Source: an uncultured Lachnospiraceae bacterium
GTDB taxonomy: Bacteria; Bacillota; Clostridia; Lachnospirales; Lachnospiraceae
DNA: 64,000 nt
Direction: 5' to 3'
NCBI GenBank assembly: GCA_947591155.1
Contig: CANQDA010000004.1
Location: 62,001-126,000 of the forward strand
Shown here piece after piece: positions 1 to 9,109 of the stretch. The notes under the pieces were generated by a model. It did not search any database and was not told where the DNA came from. It saw only the letters and a list, made by a program, of their open reading frames with translations. Every line of letters starts with the position of its first letter. Position 1 is the first letter of the stretch. The translations under genes and the position numbers were made by a program.

Positions 1-656
1 CGAGCCGCGGGGAGCAGGAGTACCGCAAGATGGCGGAGTATGCGTTGCGGCTGATCCTCGCGAAGCGCGGCAATTATATGATCTTTTTTCCGTCGTACCG
101 TATGATGGAGAAGGTCGCGCAGCAGTTTAGCACTCTGTGTGAAGAACAGGGGGAGGAGATTCGGCTACTGTGTCAGGAGAGCGGCATGAAGGAGGCACAG
201 CGCGAGGAATTCCTGCGCCAGTTCGAACAGCCGCATGAGCAGGGACTCGCAGGCTTCTGTGTGATGGGAGGGATCTTCGGAGAAGGGATCGATCTGAGAG
301 GCGAGAGGTTGGTCGGCGCGGTGGTCGTCGGGACCGGCATTCCGCAGATCTGCACCGAGCGTGAGATGCTGAAACAGTTCTACGACAAGCGCGGGGAGGA
401 CGGTTTTTTCTACGCCTACCTTTGTCCGGGCATGAATAAGGTACTGCAGTCGGCGGGCCGTGTGATCCGCACAGAGGAGGACGAGGGGATCATTCTCCTG
501 CTCGATGAGCGCTTCTCGGCGGCGCGCTATCGCTCCATGTTTCCGGAGGAGTGGGGAAATCCTGCGCTGTGTACGCTGTCCACCGTGCGCGGGAAGGCGG
601 AAGAATTCTGGATGGACAGAGAGCAGGACTGCATGGGAAAAAGCAGCACAGGGTAA
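1..656 (+). CDS. DinG/Rad3 (XPD)-type DNA helicase, C-terminal part only
   Basis: The reading frame is open from the first bases of the window, so the gene begins upstream and only about 218 C-terminal residues are seen. They match the second helicase domain of the Rad3/XPD/DinG superfamily 2 DNA helicases. Visible blocks are FGEGIDLRG (motif V-like), the hydrophobic VVVGTGIP strand, and QSAGRVIRTEEDEG (motif VI, with the arginine finger region), followed by LLLDERF and a typical MFPEEW end. The family uses ATP hydrolysis to unwind DNA during repair; in many Firmicutes a DinG-like protein acts this way, but the Fe-S cluster region that would separate DinG from other Rad3-like helicases lies outside the window. 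The family assignment is firm, the exact subfamily is not. Confidence 0.85.
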   Translation, partial: SRGEQEYRKMAEYALRLILAKRGNYMIFFPSYRMMEKVAQQFSTLCEEQGEEIRLLCQESGMKEAQREEFLRQFEQPHEQGLAGFCVMGGIFGEGIDLRGERLVGAVVVGTGIPQICTEREMLKQFYDKRGEDGFFYAYLCPGMNKVLQSAGRVIRTEEDEGIILLLDERFSAARYRSMFPEEWGNPALCTLSTVRGKAEEFWMDREQDCMGKSSTG

Positions 657-851
657 GGCAAGTGAGTTTTCCGCATACAGCCCGGTGACATTAGTGGGGG
701 GCGCCTTCTGTCGAAAAAGGTCAGGAGATATTGTAATATTTGAAAGAATCCGTTATAATGAGGACAATGCGGAGATTTCGGTGGATTTTCCGCGGCAGGA
801 GAAGGCCGCATGCGGACGTGTATTACGATCAATCATCAGGAGTGGAATCAA

Positions 852-1553
852 ATGAGTAATAAACTTTCAACAAATAAGAAAAAACAGCCAAAGAAGAAAT
901 CCGGCATGGGAATGATCTGGCTCACGCTGATCGGAGTCGTTGTGATCGTCGGGATCCTCGCGTTTGTGATCCTGAATCAGCCGCCCGAAGAGCAGGGCGC
1001 GGGAAATACGGGAGACGCCGGAGAGGCTGAGTCAGAGATCGATTTTTCAAAGATCTCCGGGCCGAGCGTGACGATCTCCGTCAAGGACTACGGGGACATC
1101 AAGCTGAAGCTGGACGAGGAGGCGGCGCCGATCACAGTCGAGAATTTCGTCGGGCTCGTGCAGGACGGCTTTTACGACGGTCTGACCTTCCATCGGATCA
1201 TGGACGGCTTCATGATACAGGGCGGCGATCCGAATGGAAACGGCAGCGGTGGCTCTGGCAAGAATATCAAGGGCGAGTTTTCAAGCAACGGGATAGACAA
1301 TCCCATCTCTCACAAGAGGGGCGTGATCTCGATGGCTCGCTCGAACAATCCGGACAGCGCCAGCAGCCAGTTCTTCATCGTGCAGGCGGACAGCACCTTC
1401 CTGGACGGCGATTACGCGGCTTTCGGCTACGTGACCGAGGGCATGGAGATCGTCGACCAGATCTGCGAAGACGTAGAAGAGGGCGCGAACGGTGCGGTTC
1501 CTCCGGAGGAGCAGCCGGTGATCAAGAGCATTACAGTTGATGACGACAAATAA
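852..1553 (+). CDS. Membrane-anchored cyclophilin-type peptidyl-prolyl isomerase
   Basis: A 233-residue protein with a Lys-rich cytoplasmic N-terminus, one membrane segment at about residues 20-42, a short acidic linker, and a cyclophilin domain over about residues 70-230. The domain shows FHRIMDGFMIQGGDP with the catalytic Arg, then SMARSNNPDSASSQFF and the FGYVTEGMEIVD end. Cyclophilins catalyse cis-trans isomerisation of Xaa-Pro bonds; the topology places the enzyme outside the membrane, where it would assist folding of exported proteins. I start at ATG 852 because AGGAGTGG lies 7 bases before it; a longer in-frame start near 810 has no ribosome site. It is not obviously in an operon with its neighbours. 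Confidence 0.9.
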   Translation: MSNKLSTNKKKQPKKKSGMGMIWLTLIGVVVIVGILAFVILNQPPEEQGAGNTGDAGEAESEIDFSKISGPSVTISVKDYGDIKLKLDEEAAPITVENFVGLVQDGFYDGLTFHRIMDGFMIQGGDPNGNGSGGSGKNIKGEFSSNGIDNPISHKRGVISMARSNNPDSASSQFFIVQADSTFLDGDYAAFGYVTEGMEIVDQICEDVEEGANGAVPPEEQPVIKSITVDDDK

Positions 1554-1557
1554 ATTC

Positions 1558-1909
1558 CTGTTTAGTTCACATCGGACGGAATCGCACGGTACCCTTCCTG
1601 GGTATTTCCCGTCAAAACCGCAATATCGGCTTTTACAAGGGAAAGCCGATATTGAACGGCTTTGTGCCGGAAAACACCCGGAAATCCCTGCGATTCCTGT
1701 TCGTGAAATGCTGCTGCTTTTCGCATAATCAGCCCGTACAGGTGATTGGCAATGCCTAAGGAAAACTCTGTGAGGCCGTCGGTGCTTAGCAAGCGTCAGC
1801 GCGCTTATGCACCGCTACGTGTCCGAACGGAAGCGGGAGCGGGTTTCTCCGTGGCATTGACCAATCCCTGTAAGGGCGTCCGGATAGCCATAGTAAACTA
1901 AACAGGAAG
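1558..1909 (+). ncRNA. Unidentified large structured RNA element in front of purL
   Basis: This gene-free stretch is rich in nested complementary segments. The ends, CCTGTTTAGTT at 1558 and AACTAAACAGG near 1899-1909, pair to close the whole block; CGGACG (about 1573) pairs with CGTCCG (about 1878); GGAATCGCA (about 1577-1585) pairs with TGCGATTCC (about 1689-1697). Inside are a perfect 13-14 bp hairpin with a 7-nt loop at about 1620-1655, and a long helix joining about 1733-1756 to 1851-1876 (GATTGGCAATGCC against GGCATTGACCAATC). The 3' closing strand ends just before the purL ribosome site (AGAAGGAGGA at about 1909-1918). I compared it by memory with RNase P, tmRNA, SRP RNA, 6S, T-box, guanine and PRPP riboswitches and found no signature match. 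It could be a cis-regulatory leader, an independent RNA, or an inverted-repeat mobile element. Confidence 0.5.
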
Positions 1910-1922
1910 AAGGAGGACCTAC

Positions 1923-4900
1923 ATGAGCAAAGTCAGAAGAGTGTATGTGGAGAAGAAAGAGCAGTTCGCCGTAGCCGCGAAGGGGCTTGCCCACGAGATG
2001 CGAAGCTATCTCGGCGCGGCCGGACTGAAGGGCATCCGTATCCTGATCCGCTATGATGTGGAGAATATTTCGGACGCGGTGTTCGCGGACGCGTGTAGGA
2101 CTGTGTTTGCCGAGCCCCCGGTGGATGTCCTCTATGAGGAGGAATTCCCGATGGCGGAAGACGAGCGGGCGTTCGCGGTGGAGTATCTTCCGGGACAGTT
2201 CGACCAGAGAGCTGACTCCGCCGTGCAGTGCGTGAAATTTTTAAAGGAGGACGAGGAGCCGGTGATCCGCTCCGCGACGGTGTACGTGGTCGCGGGCGAG
2301 GTATCGGACGAGGAGTTCGAGGCGGTCAAGTCCTACTGCATCAATCCGGTAGATTCGCGCGAGGCCGGTTTCGCGAAGCCGGAGACGCTGGTGACGGAGT
2401 TCGAGGAGCCCGCTGACGTAAGCATCTTCGACGGTTTCATCGCGATGGAAGAGGCGCAGCTTAAGACGCTCTACGACTCCCTGAATCTCGCGATGACCTT
2501 CCGCGATTTTCAGCATATCCAGAATTATTTTAAGAATGAGGAGAAGCGCGATCCGTCGATGACGGAGGTGCGCGTGCTCGACACCTATTGGTCAGATCAC
2601 TGCCGCCACACGACGTTCTCGACAGAGCTTAAGGACGTCGCGTTTGACGACGGCTACTATCGGAAGCCGATCGAGGAGACCTATAAGCAGTATCTCGCTG
2701 ATCACGAGGAGATGTTCAAGGGGCGGGACGACAAGTTCGTCTGCCTGATGGATCTCGCGCTGATGGCGATGCGCAAGCTCAAGAAAGAGGGTAAACTGCA
2801 GGACCAGGAGGAGTCGGATGAGATCAACGCCTGCAGCATCGTGGTGCCGGTCGAGATCGACGGAAAGACCGAGGAGTGGCTGGTCAATTTCAAGAATGAG
2901 ACACACAACCATCCGACCGAGATCGAGCCGTTTGGCGGCGCGGCGACTTGCTTGGGCGGCGCGATCCGCGATCCGCTCTCCGGGCGCACCTATGTTTATC
3001 AGGCGATGCGCGTGACGGGAGCGGCGGATCCGAGGGCTTCCGTAAAGGATACATTGAAAGGCAAGCTGCCGCAGAAGAAGCTGGTGCGCGAGGCGGCGCA
3101 CGGCTACAGCTCCTACGGCAACCAGATCGGTCTGGCGACCGGCTATGTCAAAGAAATCTATCATCCGGACTATGTGGCGAAGCGCATGGAGATCGGCGCG
3201 GTCATGGGCGCGGCTCCGCGCAGCGCCGTGATCCGCGAGAATTCCGATCCGGGCGATGTCATCATCCTGCTCGGCGGCAGGACGGGGCGCGACGGCATCG
3301 GCGGTGCGACCGGCTCCTCGAAGGTGCACACAGAGGCTTCCATCGAGGTCTGCGGCGCGGAGGTGCAGAAGGGCAACGCGCCGACGGAGCGCAAGCTGCA
3401 GAGACTGTTCCGCCGTCCGGAGGTCAGCAAACTCATCAAGAAGTGTAACGATTTCGGCGCAGGCGGCGTCTCCGTGGCGATCGGAGAGCTCGCGCCGGGA
3501 CTTGAGATCAATCTGGACAAGGTTCCGAAAAAGTACGCGGGTTTGGACGGCACGGAGCTTGCGATCTCCGAGTCACAGGAGCGCATGGCGGTCGTGGTCG
3601 GCCCGAAGGATGTAAAGGAATTTATGGACTACGCGGCCGAGGAGAACCTGGAATCGGTCGAGGTGGCTGTCGTGACGCAGAGCCCGCGGCTCGTCCTCAA
3701 GTGGAGGGGCAGGGAGATCGTCAACATCTCCCGCGCGTTCCTCGACACGAACGGCGCGCATCAGGAGACGAGCGTCGCGGTGGAGATGCCTTCCGAGACG
3801 GAGAAATATTTTGTGAGAGACGAGGTGGCGGACGTCCGCGCGAAGTGGCTGGAGACGCTCGCGGACCTGAACTGCTGCTCGCAGAAGGGACTCGTGGAGA
3901 TGTTCGACGGCTCGATCGGGGCGGGTTCGGTGTTCATGCCGTACGGCGGGAAATACCAGTTCACCGAGACGCAGGCGATGGTCGCGAAGCTTCCGGTGCT
4001 TACGGGCAAGACCGACACGGTGACGATGATGGCCTACGGCTTCGACCCGTACCTGTCGAGCTGGAGCCCGTACCACGGCGCGGTCTACGCGGTGCTCGAG
4101 TCGGTCGCGCGCATCGTGGCGAACGGCGGAGATTACAGCAGGATCCGCTTCACCTTCCAGGAGTACTTCCGCAGGATGACCGAGGATCCGAAGCGCTGGA
4201 GCCAGCCGTTCGCGGCGCTGCTGGGCGCGTATGCGGCGCAGCTCGGTTTTGGCCTGCCGTCGATCGGCGGCAAGGACAGCATGTCCGGCTCGTTCAACGA
4301 GATCGACGTGCCGCCGACGCTCGTATCGTTCGCGGTGGACGTGGCGAGCGACAAGACGATCATCACGCCGGAGCTCAAGAAGGCAGGCAGCAAGCTTGTG
4401 CTCCTGCACTTTGAAAAAGACGAGTACGATCTCCCGGTCTATGGGGAGATCATGGAGCAGTACGCGAAGTTCCACGAGGACGTCAAGGCGGGCCGCATCA
4501 TCTCGGCCTACGCGCTCGACGGCAAGGGACTCGCGGCGGCGCTTTCCAAGATGGCGTTCGGCAACGGGCTCGGCTTTAAGATTGAGCACAACATTGACGA
4601 GCGTGATCTGTTCACGGCGGGCTTCGGCGACATTGTGGCCGAGGTGCCGGACGGGGTGGTCGGCTCCCTCGCGATCCGCTACACCGTGGTCGGCGAGGTG
4701 GTAAACAACGGTACATTTGAATACAAAGATGTGAAGATTCCGATCGACGAGGCGCTGCAGGCCTGGACGGGTACGCTGGAGCGCGTGTTCAAGACGGATT
4801 CCGGCATTCCGACGATCGGCGGCGGCCTCGACATCGACGGCAACCCGACAAGCGGCCCGCGGGCCTACTTCTTCGCCGGAAGAGAAGAGGACGGGACGAT

Positions 4901-5765
4901 CGTCCACAAGGAGAACGGCTGCTACGTGACGCCGAATGTTCATGTCTGCAGGCATAAAGTCGCGAAGCCGCAGGTGTTCATCCCGGTGTTCCCGGGCACA
5001 AACTGCGAGTACGACAGCAAGAAGGCGTTCGAGCGCGCGGGCGCGGAGGTGGACGTCAGAGTCTTCCGCAACTTGAGCGCGCAGGACATCCGCGATTCCG
5101 TGGAAGAGTTCGAGAAGGCGATCTCTCGGGCGCAGATTATCATGTTCCCGGGCGGCTTCTCGGCGGGCGACGAGCCGGACGGCTCCGCGAAATTCTTCGC
5201 GACCGCGTTTCAGAACGCGAAGCTGAAGGAAGCGGTCATGAAGCTTTTGAACGAGCGGGACGGGCTGGCGCTTGGCATCTGCAACGGTTTCCAGGCGCTG
5301 ATCAAGCTTGGGCTGGTGCCGTACGGCGAGATCGTCGGACAGACGGAAGATTCGCCGACGCTGACGTTCAACACGATCGGTCGGCATATCTCGAAGATGG
5401 TCTACACGAAGGTCGTCAGCAACAAGTCGCCGTGGCTTGCGCTTGCGCAGCCGGGCGGCGTCTACACGAATCCGGCCTCCCATGGCGAGGGGCGCTTCGT
5501 GGCGAGCAAGGAGTGGCTGATGCGGCTGTTCGCGCACGGCCAGGTGGCGACGCAGTACTGTGATCCGGATGGAGAGATCCGGATCGGGGATGAAATGTGG
5601 AACGTCAACGGTTCCTACTTTGCGATCGAGGGCATCACGAGCCCGGACGGCAGAGTGCTCGGAAAGATGGCGCACTCGGAGCGCCGCGGGGACTCGGTGG
5701 CGGTCAACATCTATGGGGAACAGGACCTGAAGATTTTTGAATCGGGAGTCGCGTATTTCAGATAA
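1923..5765 (+). CDS. purL: Phosphoribosylformylglycinamidine synthase (FGAM synthetase), large single-chain form
   Basis: A 1280-residue enzyme catalysing the ATP- and glutamine-dependent conversion of FGAR to FGAM, the fourth step of de novo purine synthesis. The N-terminal and two AIRS-like synthetase halves show NETHNHPTEIEPFGGAATCLGG and GGRTGRDGIGGATGSS blocks. The C-terminal class I glutamine amidotransferase domain begins near FPGTNCEYD; the nucleophile Cys is in LGICNGFQAL (about residue 1119) and the His/Glu pair is in KMAHSERRG. Bacilli usually split this enzyme into PurS, PurQ and PurL; the fused form is usual in Clostridia and Proteobacteria. A strong AGAAGGAGGA precedes the ATG. 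The structured element just upstream may influence its expression; no other pur gene is adjacent. Confidence 0.97.
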   Translation: MSKVRRVYVEKKEQFAVAAKGLAHEMRSYLGAAGLKGIRILIRYDVENISDAVFADACRTVFAEPPVDVLYEEEFPMAEDERAFAVEYLPGQFDQRADSAVQCVKFLKEDEEPVIRSATVYVVAGEVSDEEFEAVKSYCINPVDSREAGFAKPETLVTEFEEPADVSIFDGFIAMEEAQLKTLYDSLNLAMTFRDFQHIQNYFKNEEKRDPSMTEVRVLDTYWSDHCRHTTFSTELKDVAFDDGYYRKPIEETYKQYLADHEEMFKGRDDKFVCLMDLALMAMRKLKKEGKLQDQEESDEINACSIVVPVEIDGKTEEWLVNFKNETHNHPTEIEPFGGAATCLGGAIRDPLSGRTYVYQAMRVTGAADPRASVKDTLKGKLPQKKLVREAAHGYSSYGNQIGLATGYVKEIYHPDYVAKRMEIGAVMGAAPRSAVIRENSDPGDVIILLGGRTGRDGIGGATGSSKVHTEASIEVCGAEVQKGNAPTERKLQRLFRRPEVSKLIKKCNDFGAGGVSVAIGELAPGLEINLDKVPKKYAGLDGTELAISESQERMAVVVGPKDVKEFMDYAAEENLESVEVAVVTQSPRLVLKWRGREIVNISRAFLDTNGAHQETSVAVEMPSETEKYFVRDEVADVRAKWLETLADLNCCSQKGLVEMFDGSIGAGSVFMPYGGKYQFTETQAMVAKLPVLTGKTDTVTMMAYGFDPYLSSWSPYHGAVYAVLESVARIVANGGDYSRIRFTFQEYFRRMTEDPKRWSQPFAALLGAYAAQLGFGLPSIGGKDSMSGSFNEIDVPPTLVSFAVDVASDKTIITPELKKAGSKLVLLHFEKDEYDLPVYGEIMEQYAKFHEDVKAGRIISAYALDGKGLAAALSKMAFGNGLGFKIEHNIDERDLFTAGFGDIVAEVPDGVVGSLAIRYTVVGEVVNNGTFEYKDVKIPIDEALQAWTGTLERVFKTDSGIPTIGGGLDIDGNPTSGPRAYFFAGREEDGTIVHKENGCYVTPNVHVCRHKVAKPQVFIPVFPGTNCEYDSKKAFERAGAEVDVRVFRNLSAQDIRDSVEEFEKAISRAQIIMFPGGFSAGDEPDGSAKFFATAFQNAKLKEAVMKLLNERDGLALGICNGFQALIKLGLVPYGEIVGQTEDSPTLTFNTIGRHISKMVYTKVVSNKSPWLALAQPGGVYTNPASHGEGRFVASKEWLMRLFAHGQVATQYCDPDGEIRIGDEMWNVNGSYFAIEGITSPDGRVLGKMAHSERRGDSVAVNIYGEQDLKIFESGVAYFR

Positions 5766-5846
5766 ACGAAGCTGAAACAAAGATTGCACAGTTCAGATAA
5801 GCAAATTAAGCTGAGTCGGGAGTCGCATAGTTCAGATGAGTAAACA
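5742..5846 (+). repeat. Degenerate ~37-bp triplication of the purL 3' end
   Basis: The last bases of purL (CGGGAGTCGCGTATTTCAGA, about 5743-5762) reappear with few changes at about 5817-5836 (CGGGAGTCGCATAGTTCAGA), and a weaker middle copy (TTGCACAGTTCAGATAAGC) lies at about 5784-5802. The third copy runs into the start codon of the following gene: a stop-like TCAGATAA in copies one and two becomes TCAGATGAG with the ATG at 5836. The downstream gene therefore seems to have acquired its start region by local duplication of the purL terminus. Confidence 0.7.
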
Positions 5847-8346
5847 AAGGGTACGAGCGGATAACTTTGAACAACTGATCGAGATCGTCAAGGCGGTCCA
5901 GCGCGGCAAGGATCCGGAGGAATCCCTGCGTGAAAAAGAGGAGCAGGAGCTTCGCGAGCTGCTCGAGCGGGAGGAGGGAGAGGAAGAGCTCCCCGATGAG
6001 GAGCGGACGCCGGAGGAGCAGCAGGAGGATGAGCGGACGATCAGCCGTCTCCTGCACAGGCTGAGGCCGTGGGAAGGACGCGGAAAGGATCGATTGGACG
6101 AATCGCCGGAAGAGGAGGAATCGCGGGAGTTTGTCCCTGAAGAGGGTATCGTTCCGGGAGACAGCTCCGAGAAGGATGTTTCCGGGTTGAGTGCTTCCGA
6201 AGAGAATGTTGCCGAAAAGAATGCTTCCGGGGAGCATGTTGCTGAGGAGAGAACCTCCGAAGAAAAACCTTCCGGCACGGACAATTCTCCCAGGATAAAG
6301 AGAGCGAAGCCTGCGCTCTTCCAAAAGCTTTCCGACTGGTTCCGGGCGAGAAAGTCCGGGATAAAGAACCAAGAAGACGACGGGGAGGGCGCTCCGGCCG
6401 ACACGCCGGATGAGGCCGGGAATATGTCCCTGCGCGATAAGCTTGCGCAGCGCGGTTTCCGGAACAGGGAGATGCTGATGGCGGCGGCCGGACTTCTCCT
6501 TGCGGTCTGTGTGATCGCACTGATCGTTCACTCGATCCTCCTCTCCCAGTCGGAGAAGCGCAAAATGGACGGCGTGACGGCCGATGATGGCCTGACGGTG
6601 TTGGTGGAGGAGGAGCCGAAGAAATGGTGCAAGTCTTACCCGGTGGAGCTGACGGTCCGCGCGAAGGGTGAACAGCTCAAGAAAGTGACGGTGAACGGCA
6701 CGAGCTATATGCTTGATGAGTCCGGCAGGTTCACCGCGACGACAAGCGAGCCGCTTCTGGAGATCTCTGTAGACACGGAACAGGGGACGCTGCACGCGCA
6801 GGCGGAGATCCCTCTGATCGACGCGCAGGCGCCGGTCGTCAACGTGAAGAGAGAGCAGGATCAGATCACGGTGAGCGCGGGGGACGCCCGCTCCGAGATT
6901 GCAAAGATCCGTTATGCGGTCGTGCCGGACAATGCGGTCTCCAATGTGCCGCGGTATCTGGATTACAGCGAGCCGCTCACGTTTGAAAAGGATTGTACCT
7001 ATTATTTTTACGCGCAGGACGCGGCGGGCAACCGTTGCAGTCCGCTCTCGACGACGATGGAGGTCGCCGAAGGGTTGAGCCTCTCGCGGGAAGAGATTGA
7101 CATGTATCCGGAGGAGACTGCTTATCTGACCGCGCAGGTGGAGCCGGAGGGCGCGTTTCTGAACAATCTGAAGTATACGAGCGCGAATCCTGAGATCCTC
7201 ACGGTGGACAGCAGCGGGAAGGTGACGGCCGTCGGCACGGGAAGCACGGTGATCACGGTCAGCGCGGATGAGGTCGAGGAGGCTTCCTGCAAGGTGACGG
7301 TCGGGGAGAGCCGTTCGGTGACGATCAGCGCGGTCGGAGACTGTACGCTCGGGAACGATGAGAGCATGGATCCGAACACCAGCTTTACCGCGTTTGACGT
7401 TGTCAACGGACATTCCTGGTTCTTCCAGAATGTGAAGGATATCCTGAGTGAGGACGACGCGACCTTTGCGAATCTTGAAGGGACGTTTACGACGGAGACG
7501 CAGCGGGAGAGCAAGGAGTACGCGTTCAAGGGGGATCCGTCCTACACGCAGATCCTGAAGAACGGTTCGATCGATGTGGTCACGCTCGCGAATAACCACA
7601 GCAGAGACTATGGAGACCAGAGCCTGACCGACACGAAACAGTACCTGACAGAGGCCGGCATCGACTACTGTCAGGAGACTGAGATCGCACTGAAGGATGT
7701 CAACGGCATTCCGACGGCCTTTATCGGTATCTATGTGCTGGACGACGGGATGAGCAGTGAAAAGGAGCTGCGCGAGGCGATCGAGGCGGCGAAGGAGAAG
7801 GAGGCAAGGCTCATTGTCGTGGCGTTCCACTGGGGCAGTGAGAAGCAGACGCAGCCGGACGCCACGCAGCAGGAACTGGCGCACATCGCGGTGGACTGCG
7901 GGGCTAATCTCGTGGTCGGGCATCACCCGCATGTGCTGCAGGGGATCGAAAAGTACAACGGCGCGTATATCGTATACAGTCTGGGCAACTTCTGTTTCGG
8001 CGGAAACAATGCGCCGTCGGATATGGACACGATGATCTTCCGGCAGACCTTTACGGTCACGCGGGACGGGGTGCTGGACGACGACCGGATCGAAATTATT
8101 CCGTGCAGCATCTCCTCGGATCCGTATTACAATAATTATCAGCCCACCCCGGCGCAGGGGACGGAGGCGGAGCGTATCATTGGACGCGTCAACGAGTACA
8201 GCGCGGCGTTCGGGATGAGTTATACAGCGCCCGGAGAGACGGCAGACGGGACCGGCGACACTGCGATAGATGGGACAGGCGATGTCCCGGCAGACGGAAC
8301 AGACGACACCGCTGCGGACGGTACATCGGCAGACGGGACAGACTGA
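5836..8346 (+). CDS. CapA-family (PgsA-like) membrane-anchored metallophosphoesterase-fold protein with Ig-like domains
   Basis: An 836-residue single-pass protein. Residues 1-210 are highly charged and Glu-rich; a membrane segment lies at about 214-236; residues 250-410 look beta-rich; a Big_2 Ig-like domain is at about 413-492 (LTVDSSGKVTAVGTGSTVI); the CapA domain runs from about 493 (TISAVGDCTLGNDE) through FANLEGTF, TLANNHSRDYG, AFHWGSE, GHHPHVLQGIEKYNG and YSLGNFCFGG. The last ~35 residues are a Thr/Asp/Gly repeat (DGTGDT-like). CapA/PgsA proteins belong to the calcineurin-like phosphoesterase fold and take part in poly-gamma-glutamate capsule synthesis in Bacillus, but no capB/capC homologue is nearby, so the substrate is unknown. 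Start at ATG 5836 has a distant GGGAG (13 bases); the family and topology are clear, the role is not. Confidence 0.85.
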   Translation: MSKQRVRADNFEQLIEIVKAVQRGKDPEESLREKEEQELRELLEREEGEEELPDEERTPEEQQEDERTISRLLHRLRPWEGRGKDRLDESPEEEESREFVPEEGIVPGDSSEKDVSGLSASEENVAEKNASGEHVAEERTSEEKPSGTDNSPRIKRAKPALFQKLSDWFRARKSGIKNQEDDGEGAPADTPDEAGNMSLRDKLAQRGFRNREMLMAAAGLLLAVCVIALIVHSILLSQSEKRKMDGVTADDGLTVLVEEEPKKWCKSYPVELTVRAKGEQLKKVTVNGTSYMLDESGRFTATTSEPLLEISVDTEQGTLHAQAEIPLIDAQAPVVNVKREQDQITVSAGDARSEIAKIRYAVVPDNAVSNVPRYLDYSEPLTFEKDCTYYFYAQDAAGNRCSPLSTTMEVAEGLSLSREEIDMYPEETAYLTAQVEPEGAFLNNLKYTSANPEILTVDSSGKVTAVGTGSTVITVSADEVEEASCKVTVGESRSVTISAVGDCTLGNDESMDPNTSFTAFDVVNGHSWFFQNVKDILSEDDATFANLEGTFTTETQRESKEYAFKGDPSYTQILKNGSIDVVTLANNHSRDYGDQSLTDTKQYLTEAGIDYCQETEIALKDVNGIPTAFIGIYVLDDGMSSEKELREAIEAAKEKEARLIVVAFHWGSEKQTQPDATQQELAHIAVDCGANLVVGHHPHVLQGIEKYNGAYIVYSLGNFCFGGNNAPSDMDTMIFRQTFTVTRDGVLDDDRIEIIPCSISSDPYYNNYQPTPAQGTEAERIIGRVNEYSAAFGMSYTAPGETADGTGDTAIDGTGDVPADGTDDTAADGTSADGTD

Positions 8347-8352
8347 CATACG

Positions 8353-8392
8353 ACAGGAGGGCGCAACAGGACGTTGCACCCTCTGTTTTTTT
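8353..8392 (+). terminator. Rho-independent terminator after the CapA-family gene
   Basis: GAGGGCGCAAC and GTTGCACCCTC form a stem with one mismatch around a 5-base loop (AGGAC), followed after CTG by a run of seven T, six bases after the upstream stop codon. Confidence 0.85.
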
Positions 8393-8572
8393 CGACATAA
8401 TTTGAAATATTTTCGAACAATCTAAGTTGAATAGCTGCATTATTAGAAAAAATGACACTATTTGAGTCAGTATATTGAAAAATAAAGGCCGGAATGCTAC
8501 CATTTTCCCTGCAGAGTGATGATATCCAGAACCGAAGATATCTCAAAACGATCGGGAAAGGTGTGGTCAGTT

Positions 8573-9109
8573 ATGTCATATTGTAAAAAGGCGAGAAAGA
8601 TTTTTTACCATGTTCTGGAGGGCAGTCGGTATCTTTTCGCCGATGAGCGGGATAAAAAAAGCTTTCTGGATCTTCTTTTTGATATTGAAAAAGAAGAGGA
8701 GTGGCTTATCTACGCCTTCTGTGTTACCGACAATTGCGCATATTTTGTTATTGAGGCCGACAGCGCCGGTTCCGTGCGCCGGGGAGCCCAGCAGGCCGTG
8801 AATGAATTCCTTGCCGTTTACCGTACGGATCCGCGCCGCCCGAAGAGCCGTGAGGCGACGCTGAAAAGCGACGTCCCGAAGGAGCTCAGTTCTCTGGGCG
8901 AGATCGCGGAATGCTGTCGGAAGATCCACAGGCTTCCGCTGGAAAAGGGATATGTCAGCCGGTTGGACGACTACTGGTGGAGCAGCTATATCACATATGC
9001 GGGGGAATATGCATGGAATCTCGTGGACTGCCGAACCCTTTCCCTCTGCTTTTCGGCTGATCCGGAGACCGCGAGACGGCGGCTTGTGAAGTTTCACCAG
9101 AAATCATGA
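8573..9109 (+). CDS. RAYT / IS200-like (Y1 transposase fold) protein with degenerate HUH motif
   Basis: About 178 residues with the layout of REP-associated tyrosine transposases: the start KKARKIFYHVLEGSRYLFADERD corresponds to the family's YHVxxRGxxRxxIFxDxxD block, and RLDDYWWSSYITYAG corresponds to the typical DYxWSSYxxYxG segment. The place of the metal-binding His-x-His (normally MxNHxHLL) reads TDNCAYFVIE, so both histidines are replaced (Cys and Tyr), and the YIxxNPVRA block is changed to CRKIHRLPLEKGYV. The protein is therefore unlikely to cut DNA and may be domesticated or decaying. I start at ATG 8573 (GGTGTGG 9 bases upstream); in-frame GTG 8516 and ATG 8519 are alternatives. No REP-like ends were seen beside it. 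Confidence 0.65.
   Translation: MSYCKKARKIFYHVLEGSRYLFADERDKKSFLDLLFDIEKEEEWLIYAFCVTDNCAYFVIEADSAGSVRRGAQQAVNEFLAVYRTDPRRPKSREATLKSDVPKELSSLGEIAECCRKIHRLPLEKGYVSRLDDYWWSSYITYAGEYAWNLVDCRTLSLCFSADPETARRRLVKFHQKS

Noticed and set aside
1562..1792. 76-codon minus-strand frame inside the element before purL
   Set aside because: No ribosome site or family match, and the region is explained better by its nested complementary segments.
3573..5789. Long minus-strand open frame (738 codons) opposite purL
   Set aside because: It is the antisense shadow of a well-recognised gene in GC-rich DNA; its Arg/Leu/His-rich translation has no domain. The same holds for long frames opposite the CapA gene (5806-8379) and valS (44512-47184).
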